From JANRLF01 sp033762815 (GTDB lineage Bacteria > Bacteroidota > Bacteroidia > Chitinophagales > CAIOSU01), in NCBI GenBank assembly GCA_033762815.1, contig JANRLF010000008.1, positions 62,001-126,000 of the forward strand: a stretch of DNA of 64,000 nt, read 5' to 3'. Below, piece by piece: positions 40,353-49,991 of the stretch. The first letter of the stretch is position 1. Each line of letters begins with the position of its first letter. A program made the translations under genes and the position numbers. A model generated the notes under the pieces. That model had not been told where the DNA came from, made no database searches, and worked only from the letters and a program-made list of their open reading frames with translations.

Positions 40353-43300
40353 TTATGGGTTGGAGGGTTCAGGGTTTTCGCTGGGCGCAGTTTCCGTATC
40401 ACCTTTACCTTTTTTCTTCTTTTTGCCACCTTCTTCTACTGGCACCTGGTTGGACTGTTGCCCAGTATCTTCATTTATGCTTTCTGGTTGTTCCGAATCA
40501 GGAGTGGAGGTCTGTGGGCTTGGTACAGGTTCTTCAATGATTTCGGTTCCTATTGTTTCCTGCGGTTGGTCGGTGCTACCTTCAGTGGGAGCGGGTGTTG
40601 TTGTGGGCACTGTAATTGGTTGTTGTTCAGTCTCATTGGCAGGGATGGGTGCAGCATCCATTTGCTGCTCCTCGGGGGCTGTTGTTTCAGGTTGTTCAGG
40701 AACATTGGTGTCTGGGTCAACTATGGGTGGCTGTTCAGGTACCACAGGGTCTATGGTTTCCTGTTGGGTAGGAGGAGCGTCATCTCCCTTGCCTTTCTTC
40801 TTTTTCGATTTTTGCTCTTCTTCTACTGGTGCCGGTTCAGGAGCCGGTGTTTCTATTACTTCTTCTGTTTCCTCCGGTTGGGGTTCAGGCTCGGTCTGCT
40901 CCGGTACTACAGGTACTACAGGCTCTTCCTGCGGTATTATTTCTTCTTCCTGATTACCGGGGGTTACTGGCTCGTTCTGATAATCGTACAAACTTTCATC
41001 TTGCTTGCCCTTTCCTTTCTTTTTCTTCCCTCCAGTATCATACTCCTCCATCTCCTTCAACATGGGTTTAGGGGCTGGCGGAGTTTGTATTTCGTTATCG
41101 CTTGCATCGGGAACTGGACTTTCATCGGGGTTATCCTGGTTTTCCTCTTCCAACAACTCTTGTTTCAGTAGTTCCAATTCGTCTTCCAACTGTTGCTCTT
41201 CCGATGGAGCGTCAAACTCTACCCTTACCCCGCTGGCAATCAGGTTCATTCTTTGAAGGAATGCCTGCATGTTCTGGAAAGTACCGATGGTGTAAAAGAA
41301 GAAATCTTCGGCAGTTAGCTTTATTCTACGTTTTTCTGCTGGAATAGCGGCCATCATCTTATTGAAATCTTCCTTGTTGCTGCCTATCTGCAAAGTATTG
41401 TTGGCATAGGAAAGGAAATACCAATCATCGAAAGTAGACTCAAAATAAATGTTGAAGAAATCATTGTTGGGCCGCATGCCGAATTCAATGAAACCAGTCA
41501 TTTGCTTGTGGATACCGGCTTCGCCTATATAGCTGAGCGTAATGGGCCCAACGGACCTGAATATCTGATAGTAAGGGTCATAAAGCAGCGATACGTTACT
41601 GATAATAAGGTTGTAATCTCCTAAGCTTTTTGGCTTGGCAAAAAGGCTCGTTTTCTGAATCTCTTCTACTGCTTTGGTCCCAGCTTTTTCATTATCCATT
41701 GTATTGGCCACTGACGCATAGAATTGATTGCTGGTGTACTCCGCATTGGGCTTGTCAAAACTGAATGTAGTTATATCCGCCCCGAAACGTTCAATCAAAG
41801 TTTTATCAATAGGTAACTTCATCGCCAGCATGGTATTGAACATAAATTTGTTGCTGTCCAGCTCATTGACAATGGCTCCCGTGGTGAGCATTTTTATTGG
41901 GTCCAGTTTCAGCCCCAAATCAAAGGCACCTTCTGCAGTCACGGTATTATTTTCGGTATTATAAGTCAGGCTATTCCCGTATTGGGTTTTTCCCTCTGAT
42001 TTGTTTTTTTCGCCTATATAATAGGTTTTCTTGCTGTCATCGTACTGCACTACCCCTTTAGCCTCAAAGGTTTTCCTATCATCAGGGTTTTTCAGTTTCT
42101 TCATCAGGGAAGGATAGAAGCGCACCGAATCAAGTGCCGCGTAGCCAATACCTGCAAACAAGGTATCGCCGCTATCGCCTATCAGTTTGAAAAAATTAAG
42201 GGTAACGGTATCAGGGTTAACGTCATCCTTTACCGCAAACCATTGGGTTTCACCTAGTAGCTCATCTGTAAGGTTAAGTTTGGCATAGCCCTCAAACTGT
42301 AAAAAACGCTTATTGGCTTCCAATGATACGTTACCCTTGTATTTAATGCCATGGTTGAGCTTAAAAGTATCCGTTTCGTTGATACGGGTATTGGCTACCG
42401 TGCTGTAGGTGGCTTTCTTCTTTTCCCCATCCTGCTTCACGTTGATATTATCAAAGGCTATGAATTCTTTGTTCTTATTGAAAACATAATCATACAGGCC
42501 TTTGCCATGGTATTCCTTTTTGCTATCGATAATGATAGTGGCGTCGTGAATGCGGTGCGATTTATTGCTGGTATCGGCCACCACTACGGCATTGTGCAAG
42601 GTATCCAACAAACCGCCGGGCATGATAGTGGTCTTGCCCGAATCGGGGATGATACTTGCATCTGCTACCCTAATCTCTGGAACACTGCTCACCTCAATAA
42701 TGGAGGTGGACATATTGAATATGGCCCTTTTGCCTAGAAATTTTAAAGAATCTTGCCCTGCCTTCGTACTCACAAAATAGGCTCCTTCACTGCCAGGAGG
42801 GGTTTTGAAATCAAGGATATTGGCATCCATGTCCCAAAAGAACTCATTGATTTCCGTTTTATAGTAGTTGTTGGTAAACTCTGTGGCAATGTCCTTTTCG
42901 TTCGATTTAAATTCACCGATGCGTTTGGCAAAATCCACCTTGCCCTTCACATTTGGGGTATTGAATGTCACTCGGTTTTCATCAATGGATTTGATTTGCA
43001 TGCCCATGGTATCGGCATCCAATGATTCGGATTGGAAGTTGAAATCTTTGGAGGTAAGCACCGCTTCTTTAAACTCAAAGGAGCCCTCCCCTTTTAGCCC
43101 TTTGTTGGTCAATAATAGGTTTCCTTTCAGACTGGTACCGTCCTCGTACATTACGAAAGGAGTACTGCGCATGCGGATATACATGCTATCGCCATAAGGG
43201 AGCCAATGGATATCATTGTCCTTACCATGTACCAATGGGTAGGTATAGCCTTGATAAGCCGTTTTTTCCATGTTGAAGGTATCGCTAATAGCATTCAGGG

Positions 43301-45683
43301 AGTCGGGTGCAAACAAGATGGAATCAGATTCGAAACCAGTGAAAAGGTACTTTACTTTGCCCTTGCCCTGCAAACCGGAGTTGCTGAGCATAATGCTATC
43401 ATTAAAATGACCCTTGCCCTTATAAATATCGTAGCCTGCCTCTGGAGTAACCCTACGGAAACCCAAGGATAAATCTCTCTGTATTTTCAGCTTTTCTTCA
43501 AACTTTGGAAAAATGTCAGCCGAAATCAGTGCCCCCCCCAAATCAGAGGAATAGGCATCAAAATTTTGAAGGCTATCGAAAGTAAAAGGTTCCAGTTCAA
43601 AATAGAAAGCATCGGGAATGTAAGCACTATCGGCTATATCCTTGTGGTAATAGTAAACGTATGATTTTTTCTGGTTGGTGAATATGGGATACTTTGGATA
43701 GTCCCTTCTGCCCGATTTATTGCGGGGGTGGTCTATTTCAAGAAAGCCGGTTAATCCTTCGATTTTTGATTTCACGGGGACATATATCGGGTCGCCGTCC
43801 TCATCGTTTTCGCCAGTAGGGACATTGATTGTGGCTTTGGCCAGGTTGGTCATGTCAATCTTAAAACTATCATAATCAAAATGAAATCCGCTACCCTCAA
43901 AATCAATAACGCCTGCTATTACTACATTGGAGAAATCAATATCCTGTTCTTTTTTTATTAGTATTGAATCCTTTTCTCCCGGAAAAATGCGAACGTCATT
44001 GGAATCGCTTAGCGTAATCATTGGCACACCCTTCAAACTGATAGAATTATCCTGAAGGTTGATTTTGCCATTGGTTTTGGAATCAAATGAATTGAATTTT
44101 AGCACGTCATAATCTATCCTATCGGCATTGGCCAAAACGTAATTAAACACTTTGTCTTTAACTGTTACCAGATGGCGGTCTTCGTCATAAAAAATGTAAC
44201 CTTCCGAAACCAACATGAATAACAAGCGCTTAATGGTGTTTTCAGTATAGTTGGGGTTCATGGCTTTGGCCAATGACTCAGCATCTATTTCTCGGGTATT
44301 GTATTTGTCGGCATACATTTTCATTACGGTAACAGGGTTGTAATCCGTTACCGAACGCCATTTTTCAAGTTCTCCTTTTGAAAAGTAATTGGTAGAGGTG
44401 AAGGTAACAGGCTCCTTGCCCGTGCTGCCTATCATTTTGATGCTGATTTCAGGGTCGTTCAGGTTCCAGACAATCATATCGGCCTTGATTTCCTGCTTAT
44501 GATAGGAATCGTAAAATGGGGAGGCCGCTATTCCATCTTGACCGGTTAAAAGTGTTAATTCCTTTTTTTCCATCCTATACCTGAGTGTCATACCCGGATG
44601 GTAAATGGAGTCTTGGCCCATGTATAGGGAGGTTTCCGCATCCAAGGCAGAAAGTTCCACCCCTTTTTTAATGATGATGCTTTTTGACCAGGACTGCACT
44701 ACCTTTTTGCCATTGTCTTGATAAAAACTCAGCGAAGCTTTTCCGGTACTATCGCCCGTACCCATTATCTCATTGCCAGCAAGCGCAAATCCTCCCTCAT
44801 ACTTCACATTTGGCCCTAAATCATTGATTTTGATATCCTTTCTGAAAGAAACGAACAGGGGGAAATTAGAAGCAGTATTTCTCGGTGCCAACTTGTCGGT
44901 ATAGGTGCCCAATAAGGGCTCCTTAAAAAGTTGGGCATGATGGAATTGTACCGAGTCTATTCGGTATTCGCTTTTTGTAACGTCAATGGTGTAATTTTTT
45001 ATCTGGGCATATACTTCTTCAGGTTTCAAGCCCGCCTTGCTCCAGTTGACCGTTCCCCCTTGCCCTACCCATTTATTGTCCAGTGGGTAAAATGTGCCTT
45101 TGGTATTTTTTATGGCGAAGCTATCGTTGCCCACTATCCCAATCAAGTCCATAACGGGGAAGGTAATTTTTGGCTGGTCATTAGTGCCTTCCAATACAAA
45201 GGTAGTAGAGCTGGCCTTCCAGGTGCGGGCATCGCTTGAATAGATGGCATTTTTGCTGAAAAGTGCATTGGAGAAATCCAGAAAACTGCCCGAAGTGGTA
45301 GTACTGCCAGCTTTCTGGGCAATCAAAATGGCATTCATCATGCTTGACCATTTGGAAAACAAATCGCCAGGCTGGCCTGAAGCCGCAAAGTTGTTAATCG
45401 CTGTGATGTACTCGTTATAATGAGGATATGCCCGCATTTTTTTGCCCAACATAATATTGGAGGTTTTCGCTACCTCCTCTATTTGGGCAGGGGTAATTTT
45501 TCCGGACTTGAAGTTATTAGCAAAGGTTTCGGCTATTAGCTTGGAATCTTCGCGCTTGGTGGCGTTCAATAAATCCGAAAGCTCCTTGATATAAGCCTCC
45601 GGTTCCTTCGAGAAGTTGTTGAGCGTTTGGGCCGTTAGCTGCAGACAGCAAATGGTGCAAATTGCCAGCAGGAAATGTTTCAT
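40353..45683 (-). CDS. Giant secreted protein (1776 aa) of unknown function with lysine-rich C-terminal modules
   Basis: I do not recognise this family. It has a signal peptide (MKHFLLAICTICCLQLTAQ), a helical N-terminal region (about 20-130) and then about 1350 residues of beta-strand-rich sequence with motifs such as GLQGKGKVKYLF and GLKGEGSFEFKE that recur about 95 residues apart, suggesting a repetitive beta structure. From about 1500 it turns acidic (Glu/Gln/Asp-rich), then low complexity of Pro, Glu, Thr and Gln broken by three modules GGKKKKGKG, KSKKKKGKG and GGKKKKKGKG (about 1551, 1625 and 1753). No sorting domain is visible. It overlaps prmA by 4 bp and belongs to a housekeeping operon, so it is probably conserved and constitutively made. 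Envelope assembly or a scaffolding role is a guess. Confidence 0.9.
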   Translation of the reverse strand: MKHFLLAICTICCLQLTAQTLNNFSKEPEAYIKELSDLLNATKREDSKLIAETFANNFKSGKITPAQIEEVAKTSNIMLGKKMRAYPHYNEYITAINNFAASGQPGDLFSKWSSMMNAILIAQKAGSTTTSGSFLDFSNALFSKNAIYSSDARTWKASSTTFVLEGTNDQPKITFPVMDLIGIVGNDSFAIKNTKGTFYPLDNKWVGQGGTVNWSKAGLKPEEVYAQIKNYTIDVTKSEYRIDSVQFHHAQLFKEPLLGTYTDKLAPRNTASNFPLFVSFRKDIKINDLGPNVKYEGGFALAGNEIMGTGDSTGKASLSFYQDNGKKVVQSWSKSIIIKKGVELSALDAETSLYMGQDSIYHPGMTLRYRMEKKELTLLTGQDGIAASPFYDSYHKQEIKADMIVWNLNDPEISIKMIGSTGKEPVTFTSTNYFSKGELEKWRSVTDYNPVTVMKMYADKYNTREIDAESLAKAMNPNYTENTIKRLLFMLVSEGYIFYDEDRHLVTVKDKVFNYVLANADRIDYDVLKFNSFDSKTNGKINLQDNSISLKGVPMITLSDSNDVRIFPGEKDSILIKKEQDIDFSNVVIAGVIDFEGSGFHFDYDSFKIDMTNLAKATINVPTGENDEDGDPIYVPVKSKIEGLTGFLEIDHPRNKSGRRDYPKYPIFTNQKKSYVYYYHKDIADSAYIPDAFYFELEPFTFDSLQNFDAYSSDLGGALISADIFPKFEEKLKIQRDLSLGFRRVTPEAGYDIYKGKGHFNDSIMLSNSGLQGKGKVKYLFTGFESDSILFAPDSLNAISDTFNMEKTAYQGYTYPLVHGKDNDIHWLPYGDSMYIRMRSTPFVMYEDGTSLKGNLLLTNKGLKGEGSFEFKEAVLTSKDFNFQSESLDADTMGMQIKSIDENRVTFNTPNVKGKVDFAKRIGEFKSNEKDIATEFTNNYYKTEINEFFWDMDANILDFKTPPGSEGAYFVSTKAGQDSLKFLGKRAIFNMSTSIIEVSSVPEIRVADASIIPDSGKTTIMPGGLLDTLHNAVVVADTSNKSHRIHDATIIIDSKKEYHGKGLYDYVFNKNKEFIAFDNINVKQDGEKKKATYSTVANTRINETDTFKLNHGIKYKGNVSLEANKRFLQFEGYAKLNLTDELLGETQWFAVKDDVNPDTVTLNFFKLIGDSGDTLFAGIGYAALDSVRFYPSLMKKLKNPDDRKTFEAKGVVQYDDSKKTYYIGEKNKSEGKTQYGNSLTYNTENNTVTAEGAFDLGLKLDPIKMLTTGAIVNELDSNKFMFNTMLAMKLPIDKTLIERFGADITTFSFDKPNAEYTSNQFYASVANTMDNEKAGTKAVEEIQKTSLFAKPKSLGDYNLIISNVSLLYDPYYQIFRSVGPITLSYIGEAGIHKQMTGFIEFGMRPNNDFFNIYFESTFDDWYFLSYANNTLQIGSNKEDFNKMMAAIPAEKRRIKLTAEDFFFYTIGTFQNMQAFLQRMNLIASGVRVEFDAPSEEQQLEDELELLKQELLEEENQDNPDESPVPDASDNEIQTPPAPKPMLKEMEEYDTGGKKKKGKGKQDESLYDYQNEPVTPGNQEEEIIPQEEPVVPVVPEQTEPEPQPEETEEVIETPAPEPAPVEEEQKSKKKKGKGDDAPPTQQETIDPVVPEQPPIVDPDTNVPEQPETTAPEEQQMDAAPIPANETEQQPITVPTTTPAPTEGSTDQPQETIGTEIIEEPVPSPQTSTPDSEQPESINEDTGQQSNQVPVEEGGKKKKKGKGDTETAPSENPEPSNP

Positions 45684-46522
45684 CTTCCTTTAATATTTTT
45701 AATCAGCTTCAGGCAAATCCACCGATTGCGCTGTTTTTGTTGTTGCAGTTCAAAACCAAAAGGCAAAGCTGCATCAATAACGGGTTGCGCATCTTCTTCC
45801 AGCAATCCACTAAGATATAGAAAACCACCATTGCTAGTGGCTTGGCTTAGGCGGTGCAAGTTGCCGATGATGACATTTTTATTCACATTGGCCAAAACGG
45901 TGTCAAAACTTGTTGACGGTATGGCCATTTCATCGCCATGTATAACGTGTACATTGGCAATGCCGTTCAGTTCAACGTTTTCCAGCGCATTTTTGTAGGC
46001 CCATTCCTCATGGTCAATGGCTAGAACGCTACCTGCACCCATTTTGGCGGCCAAAATGGCCAAAATAGCCGTTCCGCTGCCAAAGTCGAGTACCCGCTTG
46101 CCGCTGAAATCTTCGGCCAACATTGTTTCTGCCATCATCCAAGTGGTTTCGTGGTGTCCGGTGCCAAATGACATTTTTGGATTAATAACGATTTCATATC
46201 GTGCCCCAGTATCGCTAGGGTGGAAGCTGGCCCTTATGTATATGTCATTTCCGATTAACACCGGCGGATAGTTTTTTTCCCATTCTTCGTTCCAATTGAT
46301 ATTGGGCAATGGCTCATGGGTGTAGGCGATAGCTTGAAAGTCGGGTATAGCTGCCAGTAGCTCGTCCACCTGCTTTGTGTCAAACAAATCGGTGGGCACA
46401 AAAGCCAACAATGCATCATTCGTAAACTCGAATCCATCAAAACCTAATTGCTCGGCCATGGCGGCCAATGCTTCCTGAATAGATTCATTGGCGATAGAAA
46501 AGGTTACTTTGGTATATTCCAT
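45680..46522 (-). CDS. prmA: Ribosomal protein L11 methyltransferase
   Basis: Trimethylates ribosomal protein L11. The 280-aa protein has the PrmA arrangement: N-terminal L11-binding ferredoxin-like region, then the SAM domain with FGTGHHETTWMM, VLDFGSGTAILAILAAKMGA, and NPPY-equivalent VLANVNKNVI. It ends overlapping the giant gene start by ATGA and follows tpiA by 8 bp. Confidence 0.94.
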   Translation of the reverse strand: MEYTKVTFSIANESIQEALAAMAEQLGFDGFEFTNDALLAFVPTDLFDTKQVDELLAAIPDFQAIAYTHEPLPNINWNEEWEKNYPPVLIGNDIYIRASFHPSDTGARYEIVINPKMSFGTGHHETTWMMAETMLAEDFSGKRVLDFGSGTAILAILAAKMGAGSVLAIDHEEWAYKNALENVELNGIANVHVIHGDEMAIPSTSFDTVLANVNKNVIIGNLHRLSQATSNGGFLYLSGLLEEDAQPVIDAALPFGFELQQQKQRNRWICLKLIKNIKGR

Positions 46523-46530
46523 CTAGGTGT

Positions 46531-47277
46531 TTAGCTATTCACGATGGCTAAAAAATCCGAAGCCTTTAGGGATGCACCGCCTACCAAGCCACCGTCAACG
46601 TCCGCTTGGGAAAACAGATGCCCGGCGTTATCAGGTTTTACACTGCCACCGTACAAGATACTAATGCTATCGGCGATGGTCTTTGAAAACGTTTCCGCTA
46701 CCTGCTGGCGGATAAATGCATGCATCTCTTGTGCTTGTTCGGGGCTAGCGGTTAAGCCCGTGCCTATTGCCCAAATGGGCTCATAGGCAATCACAATTTG
46801 GGATATCTCCTTTTCGGCCAGTAGCAAAATGCTTTCGTTCAATTGTCGCCTTACAAAATCTTGGTGGCTGCCCTTTTCCCTAATCTCCAAAGGTTCGCCG
46901 CAGCAATATATGGGTATGATGCCTACCCCTAATGCCGCTTTTATCTTTTTCAGTATCAGTTCATCCGTTTCTCCAAAATACTCCCGCCTTTCTGAATGCC
47001 CAACTATGACATATTCAACAGCCACTGAACGCAACATAGTAGGCGAAACCTCTCCGGTATATGCCCCTGAATCCTTGAAATGACAGTTTTGGGCTGCTAG
47101 TTTAATCAACGTACCGTTAAGCTGCTTCCCCACTTCTTCCAAATGAATGAATGGCGGGGCTATGATGGTCATTGTTTCCAAGGGCAAGCTACCGCCCACG
47201 AGTTCTTTTACCAATTTAATTCCATCACGAAGGTCTAGATTCATTTTCCAATTGCCGGCAACTATTTTCTTTCTCAT
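46531..47277 (-). CDS. tpiA: Triosephosphate isomerase
   Basis: Interconverts dihydroxyacetone phosphate and glyceraldehyde 3-phosphate. Catalytic Lys in AGNWKMN, His in VGHSERR, Glu in AYEPIWAIGTG and the phosphate-binding YGGSV loop are all present. The start is the second of two adjacent ATGs (MRKKIVAGNWKMN); an upstream ATG at 47298 lies in a heptamer repeat. It is the second gene of a five-gene operon. Confidence 0.97.
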   Translation of the reverse strand: MRKKIVAGNWKMNLDLRDGIKLVKELVGGSLPLETMTIIAPPFIHLEEVGKQLNGTLIKLAAQNCHFKDSGAYTGEVSPTMLRSVAVEYVIVGHSERREYFGETDELILKKIKAALGVGIIPIYCCGEPLEIREKGSHQDFVRRQLNESILLLAEKEISQIVIAYEPIWAIGTGLTASPEQAQEMHAFIRQQVAETFSKTIADSISILYGGSVKPDNAGHLFSQADVDGGLVGGASLKASDFLAIVNS

Positions 47278-47281
47278 CATT

Positions 47282-47309
47282 CTAGTATCACGTATCAAGT
47301 ATCAAGTAT
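47282..47309. repeat. Heptamer repeat between glmU-like and tpiA genes
   Basis: Four units, read on the minus strand as ATACTTG (twice), ATACGTG and ATACTAG. It includes the stop codon of the glmU-like gene. The same 17-base string ctcaatacttgatactt occurs at 59471-59487. Confidence 0.8.
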
Positions 47310-48534
47310 TGAGACCTTTGGTGGGCTCTAATTCCAACTGGTTTTTACGGTACTGGGCAGTGGCCTCAAATACCTTTTGCATTATTCGCTTATCGTCATC
47401 CGTAAGATGTAGGTTTCTTCTTGACATTACCCTTTCAGCCACTTCAAATGCTTTATTCAAATGGTAGGTAGTGAAGCCCCCTGCACCGCCCCAAGTGAAC
47501 GATGGGATCATGGTTTTGGGAAAGCCACCTCCAAAAATGTTGGCCGATACGCCTACCACGGTGCCTGTATTGAACATGGTATTGATTCCGCATTTGGAAT
47601 GGTCGCCCATAAACAGGCCGCAAAACTGCAGGCCGGTATCCACCATTTCTTCGGAATCATAATCCCACAGTTTTACGTTTCCATAATTGTTTTTCAGGTT
47701 GCTGTTATTGGTATCGGCTCCTAAATTGCACCATTCGCCCAGCACACTATTGCCTAAAAAGCCGTCATGGGCTTTGTTTGTATATCCAAATATGACCGAG
47801 TTGTTTATTTCGCCGCCCATTTTGCTATGGGGGCCAATGGTGGTGGGGCCGTATACCTTTGCGCCAAGTTTCAACTGTGAATGGTCGCACAGCGCAAAGG
47901 GCCCCCGCACCAAACAACCTTCCATTACCTCTGCATCTTTGCCAATATAAATAGGACCATCTTTGGTATTGAATACCGAACAGTGGGCAGTTGCCCCTTC
48001 CTCCAAGAATACGGGATGGTCGCCTAGTACGGTATTGCTGGGGTGCAGGGCTTGCGATTCCCTGCCTGCCGTAAGCAGTTCGAAATCCAGATTAATGGCT
48101 GTACCATTGTGCCTGAATATCTGCCAAATCCGATCGATGAAAACCACCTCTTCTTGATATTCCAGGTCATGCCCTTCCTGATAATGCCCATTCAGGTACG
48201 ATTGGTAACTTTCATTGCTCCTAACCGCCAGTGGGCGTCCATTTTTCACCAGCCTTTCACCGGTCTGTAAATTGGCAATTGCTTCCGCTAAAGGCTTATC
48301 GGGCAGTATGCAGGCATTGATGAGCAGGTTGTCTTCGTGCAAGCTTAAGGGATATTTGATGGCCAAATAATCCTCGGCAATGAAGCTGGTTTTGGCGGAA
48401 AGCAGCCTTTCCCATTTTTCGAATATGGTCAATATCCCTATCCTGATGCAACCCGTATGGCGTGTAAATGTAAATGGCAAAAGCCTTGCCCTTATATGTG
48501 GCTCTTCAAAGAGCACCACGTTCAATTCTTGCAT
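47302..48534 (-). CDS. Alternative GlmU: sugar-1-phosphate nucleotidyltransferase/acetyltransferase
   Basis: The 410-aa protein resembles the Bacteroidota GlmU substitute. The N-terminal part (NVVLFEEPHIRARLLPFTFTRHTGCIRIG split at LLPFTFTR) is a divergent nucleotidyltransferase; the C-terminal half is a left-handed beta helix with hexapeptide repeats (AHCSVFNTKDGPIYIGKDAEV and IGPHSKMGGEINNSVIFG). It would make UDP-N-acetylglucosamine for peptidoglycan and lipopolysaccharide. It heads the operon tpiA-prmA-giant-methyltransferase; its stop lies inside a heptamer repeat. Confidence 0.88.
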   Translation of the reverse strand: MQELNVVLFEEPHIRARLLPFTFTRHTGCIRIGILTIFEKWERLLSAKTSFIAEDYLAIKYPLSLHEDNLLINACILPDKPLAEAIANLQTGERLVKNGRPLAVRSNESYQSYLNGHYQEGHDLEYQEEVVFIDRIWQIFRHNGTAINLDFELLTAGRESQALHPSNTVLGDHPVFLEEGATAHCSVFNTKDGPIYIGKDAEVMEGCLVRGPFALCDHSQLKLGAKVYGPTTIGPHSKMGGEINNSVIFGYTNKAHDGFLGNSVLGEWCNLGADTNNSNLKNNYGNVKLWDYDSEEMVDTGLQFCGLFMGDHSKCGINTMFNTGTVVGVSANIFGGGFPKTMIPSFTWGGAGGFTTYHLNKAFEVAERVMSRRNLHLTDDDKRIMQKVFEATAQYRKNQLELEPTKGLNT

Positions 48535-48540
48535 GGCTTA

Positions 48541-48575
48541 AAAATAAAAAAAGCCCCTGACTTATGGTCAGGGGC
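48541..48575 (-). terminator. Terminator of rpmE2
   Basis: On the minus strand GCCCCTGACC, loop, and GTCAGGGGC followed by a long T-run (aaaataaaaaaa on the plus strand). It separates rpmE2 from the glmU-like operon that starts at 48534, within 7 bases. Confidence 0.85.
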
Positions 48576-48599
48576 TGTCAATATATCGTTAAGCAAAAG

Positions 48600-48848
48600 T
48601 TATTTCTTGGCGTACTTGCTCTTGAATTTCTCGATACGGCCCGCAGTATCGATGAATTTCATCTTACCTGTAAAGAACGGATGCGATTTGTCGGAAATTT
48701 CCAACTTCACTAAAGGGTATTCGTTGCCGTCTTCCCATACCACGGTATCTTTGGTCTGTATCGTCGATTTGCTCAAGAAGGAATAATCGGCAGACATATC
48801 TTTGAAAACCACGAAACGGTATTCCTTTGGATGGATATCTTTTTTCAT
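48600..48848 (-). CDS. rpmE2: Ribosomal protein bL31, type B (zinc-free)
   Basis: Large-subunit protein. The 82-aa sequence MKKDIHPKEYRFVVFKDM lacks the CxxC zinc ligands of type A, and SKSTIQTKDTVVWEDG and HPFFTGKMKFIDTAGRIEKF match type B L31. The ATG at 48848 follows a perfect promoter; longer frames upstream start inside that promoter. Confidence 0.95.
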   Translation of the reverse strand: MKKDIHPKEYRFVVFKDMSADYSFLSKSTIQTKDTVVWEDGNEYPLVKLEISDKSHPFFTGKMKFIDTAGRIEKFKSKYAKK

Positions 48849-48869
48849 TGGGTAATTCTTTAAGGACTG

Positions 48870-48900
48870 CAAATATACCACTGTTTTTGTGAAAATTCAA
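48870..48900 (-). promoter_or_regulatory. Promoter of rpmE2
   Basis: Minus strand TTG (48898-48900), 20 bp, TATATTTG (48870-48877): both elements exact. The ATG is 21 bases past the -7 element. Confidence 0.7.
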
Positions 48901-48964
48901 CTCTTTAGGAATTTTTTCCGCCCATCAGCATTTGTTAATTTTAAATGTACCTAAAACACGGCTT

Positions 48965-49438
48965 ATGGAATATTGGAGACGCTTGAATGGAGAAAGAATT
49001 GAATTGCCCATTAAAGATGCGGTGGAAGATACGATTAAAAAAGAAACTGCGCTAGGCAACCGCTTAAAAGTATGCATTGGCACCGATTCGCAAGTGAAGG
49101 GCGACAAAATTGAGTTTGCCACTGTTATCGTTTTCCTTCGGGAGAAGAAAGGTGGTTTTATGTTCATCCATAATGAAGATACCCGCCAAAGGATGACCCT
49201 AAAGGAAAGGTTGTTGTCAGAAGTATCGAAATCCATCGATATCTCTTACCGCCTTTGTGATTTGCTGGATAAATACAAGATTGACCTAGAAGTGCATGCC
49301 GATATCAATACCAATCCTGGGTTTAAATCCAATCCTGCACTGAACGAGGCGATGGGCTACATTTTGGGTATGGGCTTTGCCTTCAAAGCCAAGCCCCATG
49401 CTTTTGCCAGTTCATGCTGCGCCGATAAGGTGGTTTGA
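48965..49438 (+). CDS. RNase-H-like YkuK/DUF458-family protein
   Basis: A 157-aa protein with an RNase-H-like fold: strand VCIGTDSQVKGDKIEFATVI with the conserved Asp, DISYRLCDLL, and EVHADINTNPGFKSNPALNEAMGYILG, matching the YkuK family whose biochemical role is not known. ATG at 48965. It is on the plus strand upstream of the AT-rich two-gene cassette. Confidence 0.88.
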   Translation: MEYWRRLNGERIELPIKDAVEDTIKKETALGNRLKVCIGTDSQVKGDKIEFATVIVFLREKKGGFMFIHNEDTRQRMTLKERLLSEVSKSIDISYRLCDLLDKYKIDLEVHADINTNPGFKSNPALNEAMGYILGMGFAFKAKPHAFASSCCADKVV

Positions 49439-49487
49439 TTTTGTAATTTAGCTTTTTTATATTTTATTCGCCATATAAATCTATATT

Positions 49488-49982
49488 ATGCGAGATCAAG
49501 TATGGCGTATTATGATAAATCTGCGTTTCAAGACTTATTGTTTAGGGTTGTTGGTTAGTAAATTCCAAAAAAATGAGAGAAATATCAGCATTTTTCTTGC
49601 CGTTGCATCATCAACTAGTATAGCAGCTTGGGCGGTATGGGACGTTACTCCTAAGTTGTGGGCAGGGATTATAGCTATGTCCCAAATTATTACTGTTATT
49701 AAACCGTATTTCCCGTTCTCTAAATACATTAAGGAGCTAAATGCTAAGTGTTTGAAGGCGGAACTATTAATGTTGGAGTTTGAAAATCTATGGCATAAAA
49801 CAGAATCCAAGAAAAACACGGAAGATGAAACTAGTGAAGTATTTTTCAAGTTAAGAAAGGAAATGACGGATGTTTTTTCTTTTGGAGATGATATAATTTT
49901 CGAAATTGGTACGTCAATTGAAGAAAGGGCTAATGCTAAAACAAAAAGCTATCTTTTCAATAATTATGGAATAGAGGATTAA
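49488..49982 (+). CDS. Two-transmembrane-helix protein of unknown function, AT-rich
   Basis: The 164-aa protein has a short N-terminal amphipathic stretch, two adjacent hydrophobic helices (about 33-51 and 55-73, SIFLAVASSTSIAAWAVW and LWAGIIAMSQIITVI joined by a short turn) and a charged, largely helical soluble tail of about 90 residues. The layout is reminiscent of SLATT-type and other 2TM effector proteins of defence systems, but no such motif is certain. Coding sequence is visibly more A+T-rich than its neighbours. The start could also be the internal Met9. A 44-codon gene follows 9 bases downstream. Confidence 0.75.
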   Translation: MRDQVWRIMINLRFKTYCLGLLVSKFQKNERNISIFLAVASSTSIAAWAVWDVTPKLWAGIIAMSQIITVIKPYFPFSKYIKELNAKCLKAELLMLEFENLWHKTESKKNTEDETSEVFFKLRKEMTDVFSFGDDIIFEIGTSIEERANAKTKSYLFNNYGIED

Positions 49983-49991
49983 TTTATAGAT

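Noticed and set aside
40341..41171. Long plus-strand frames (up to 276 codons) opposite the giant gene tail
   Set aside because: They arise from the low-complexity Glu/Pro/Lys codons of the minus-strand gene, have Cys/Phe/Leu-rich nonsense composition and no independent start signals.
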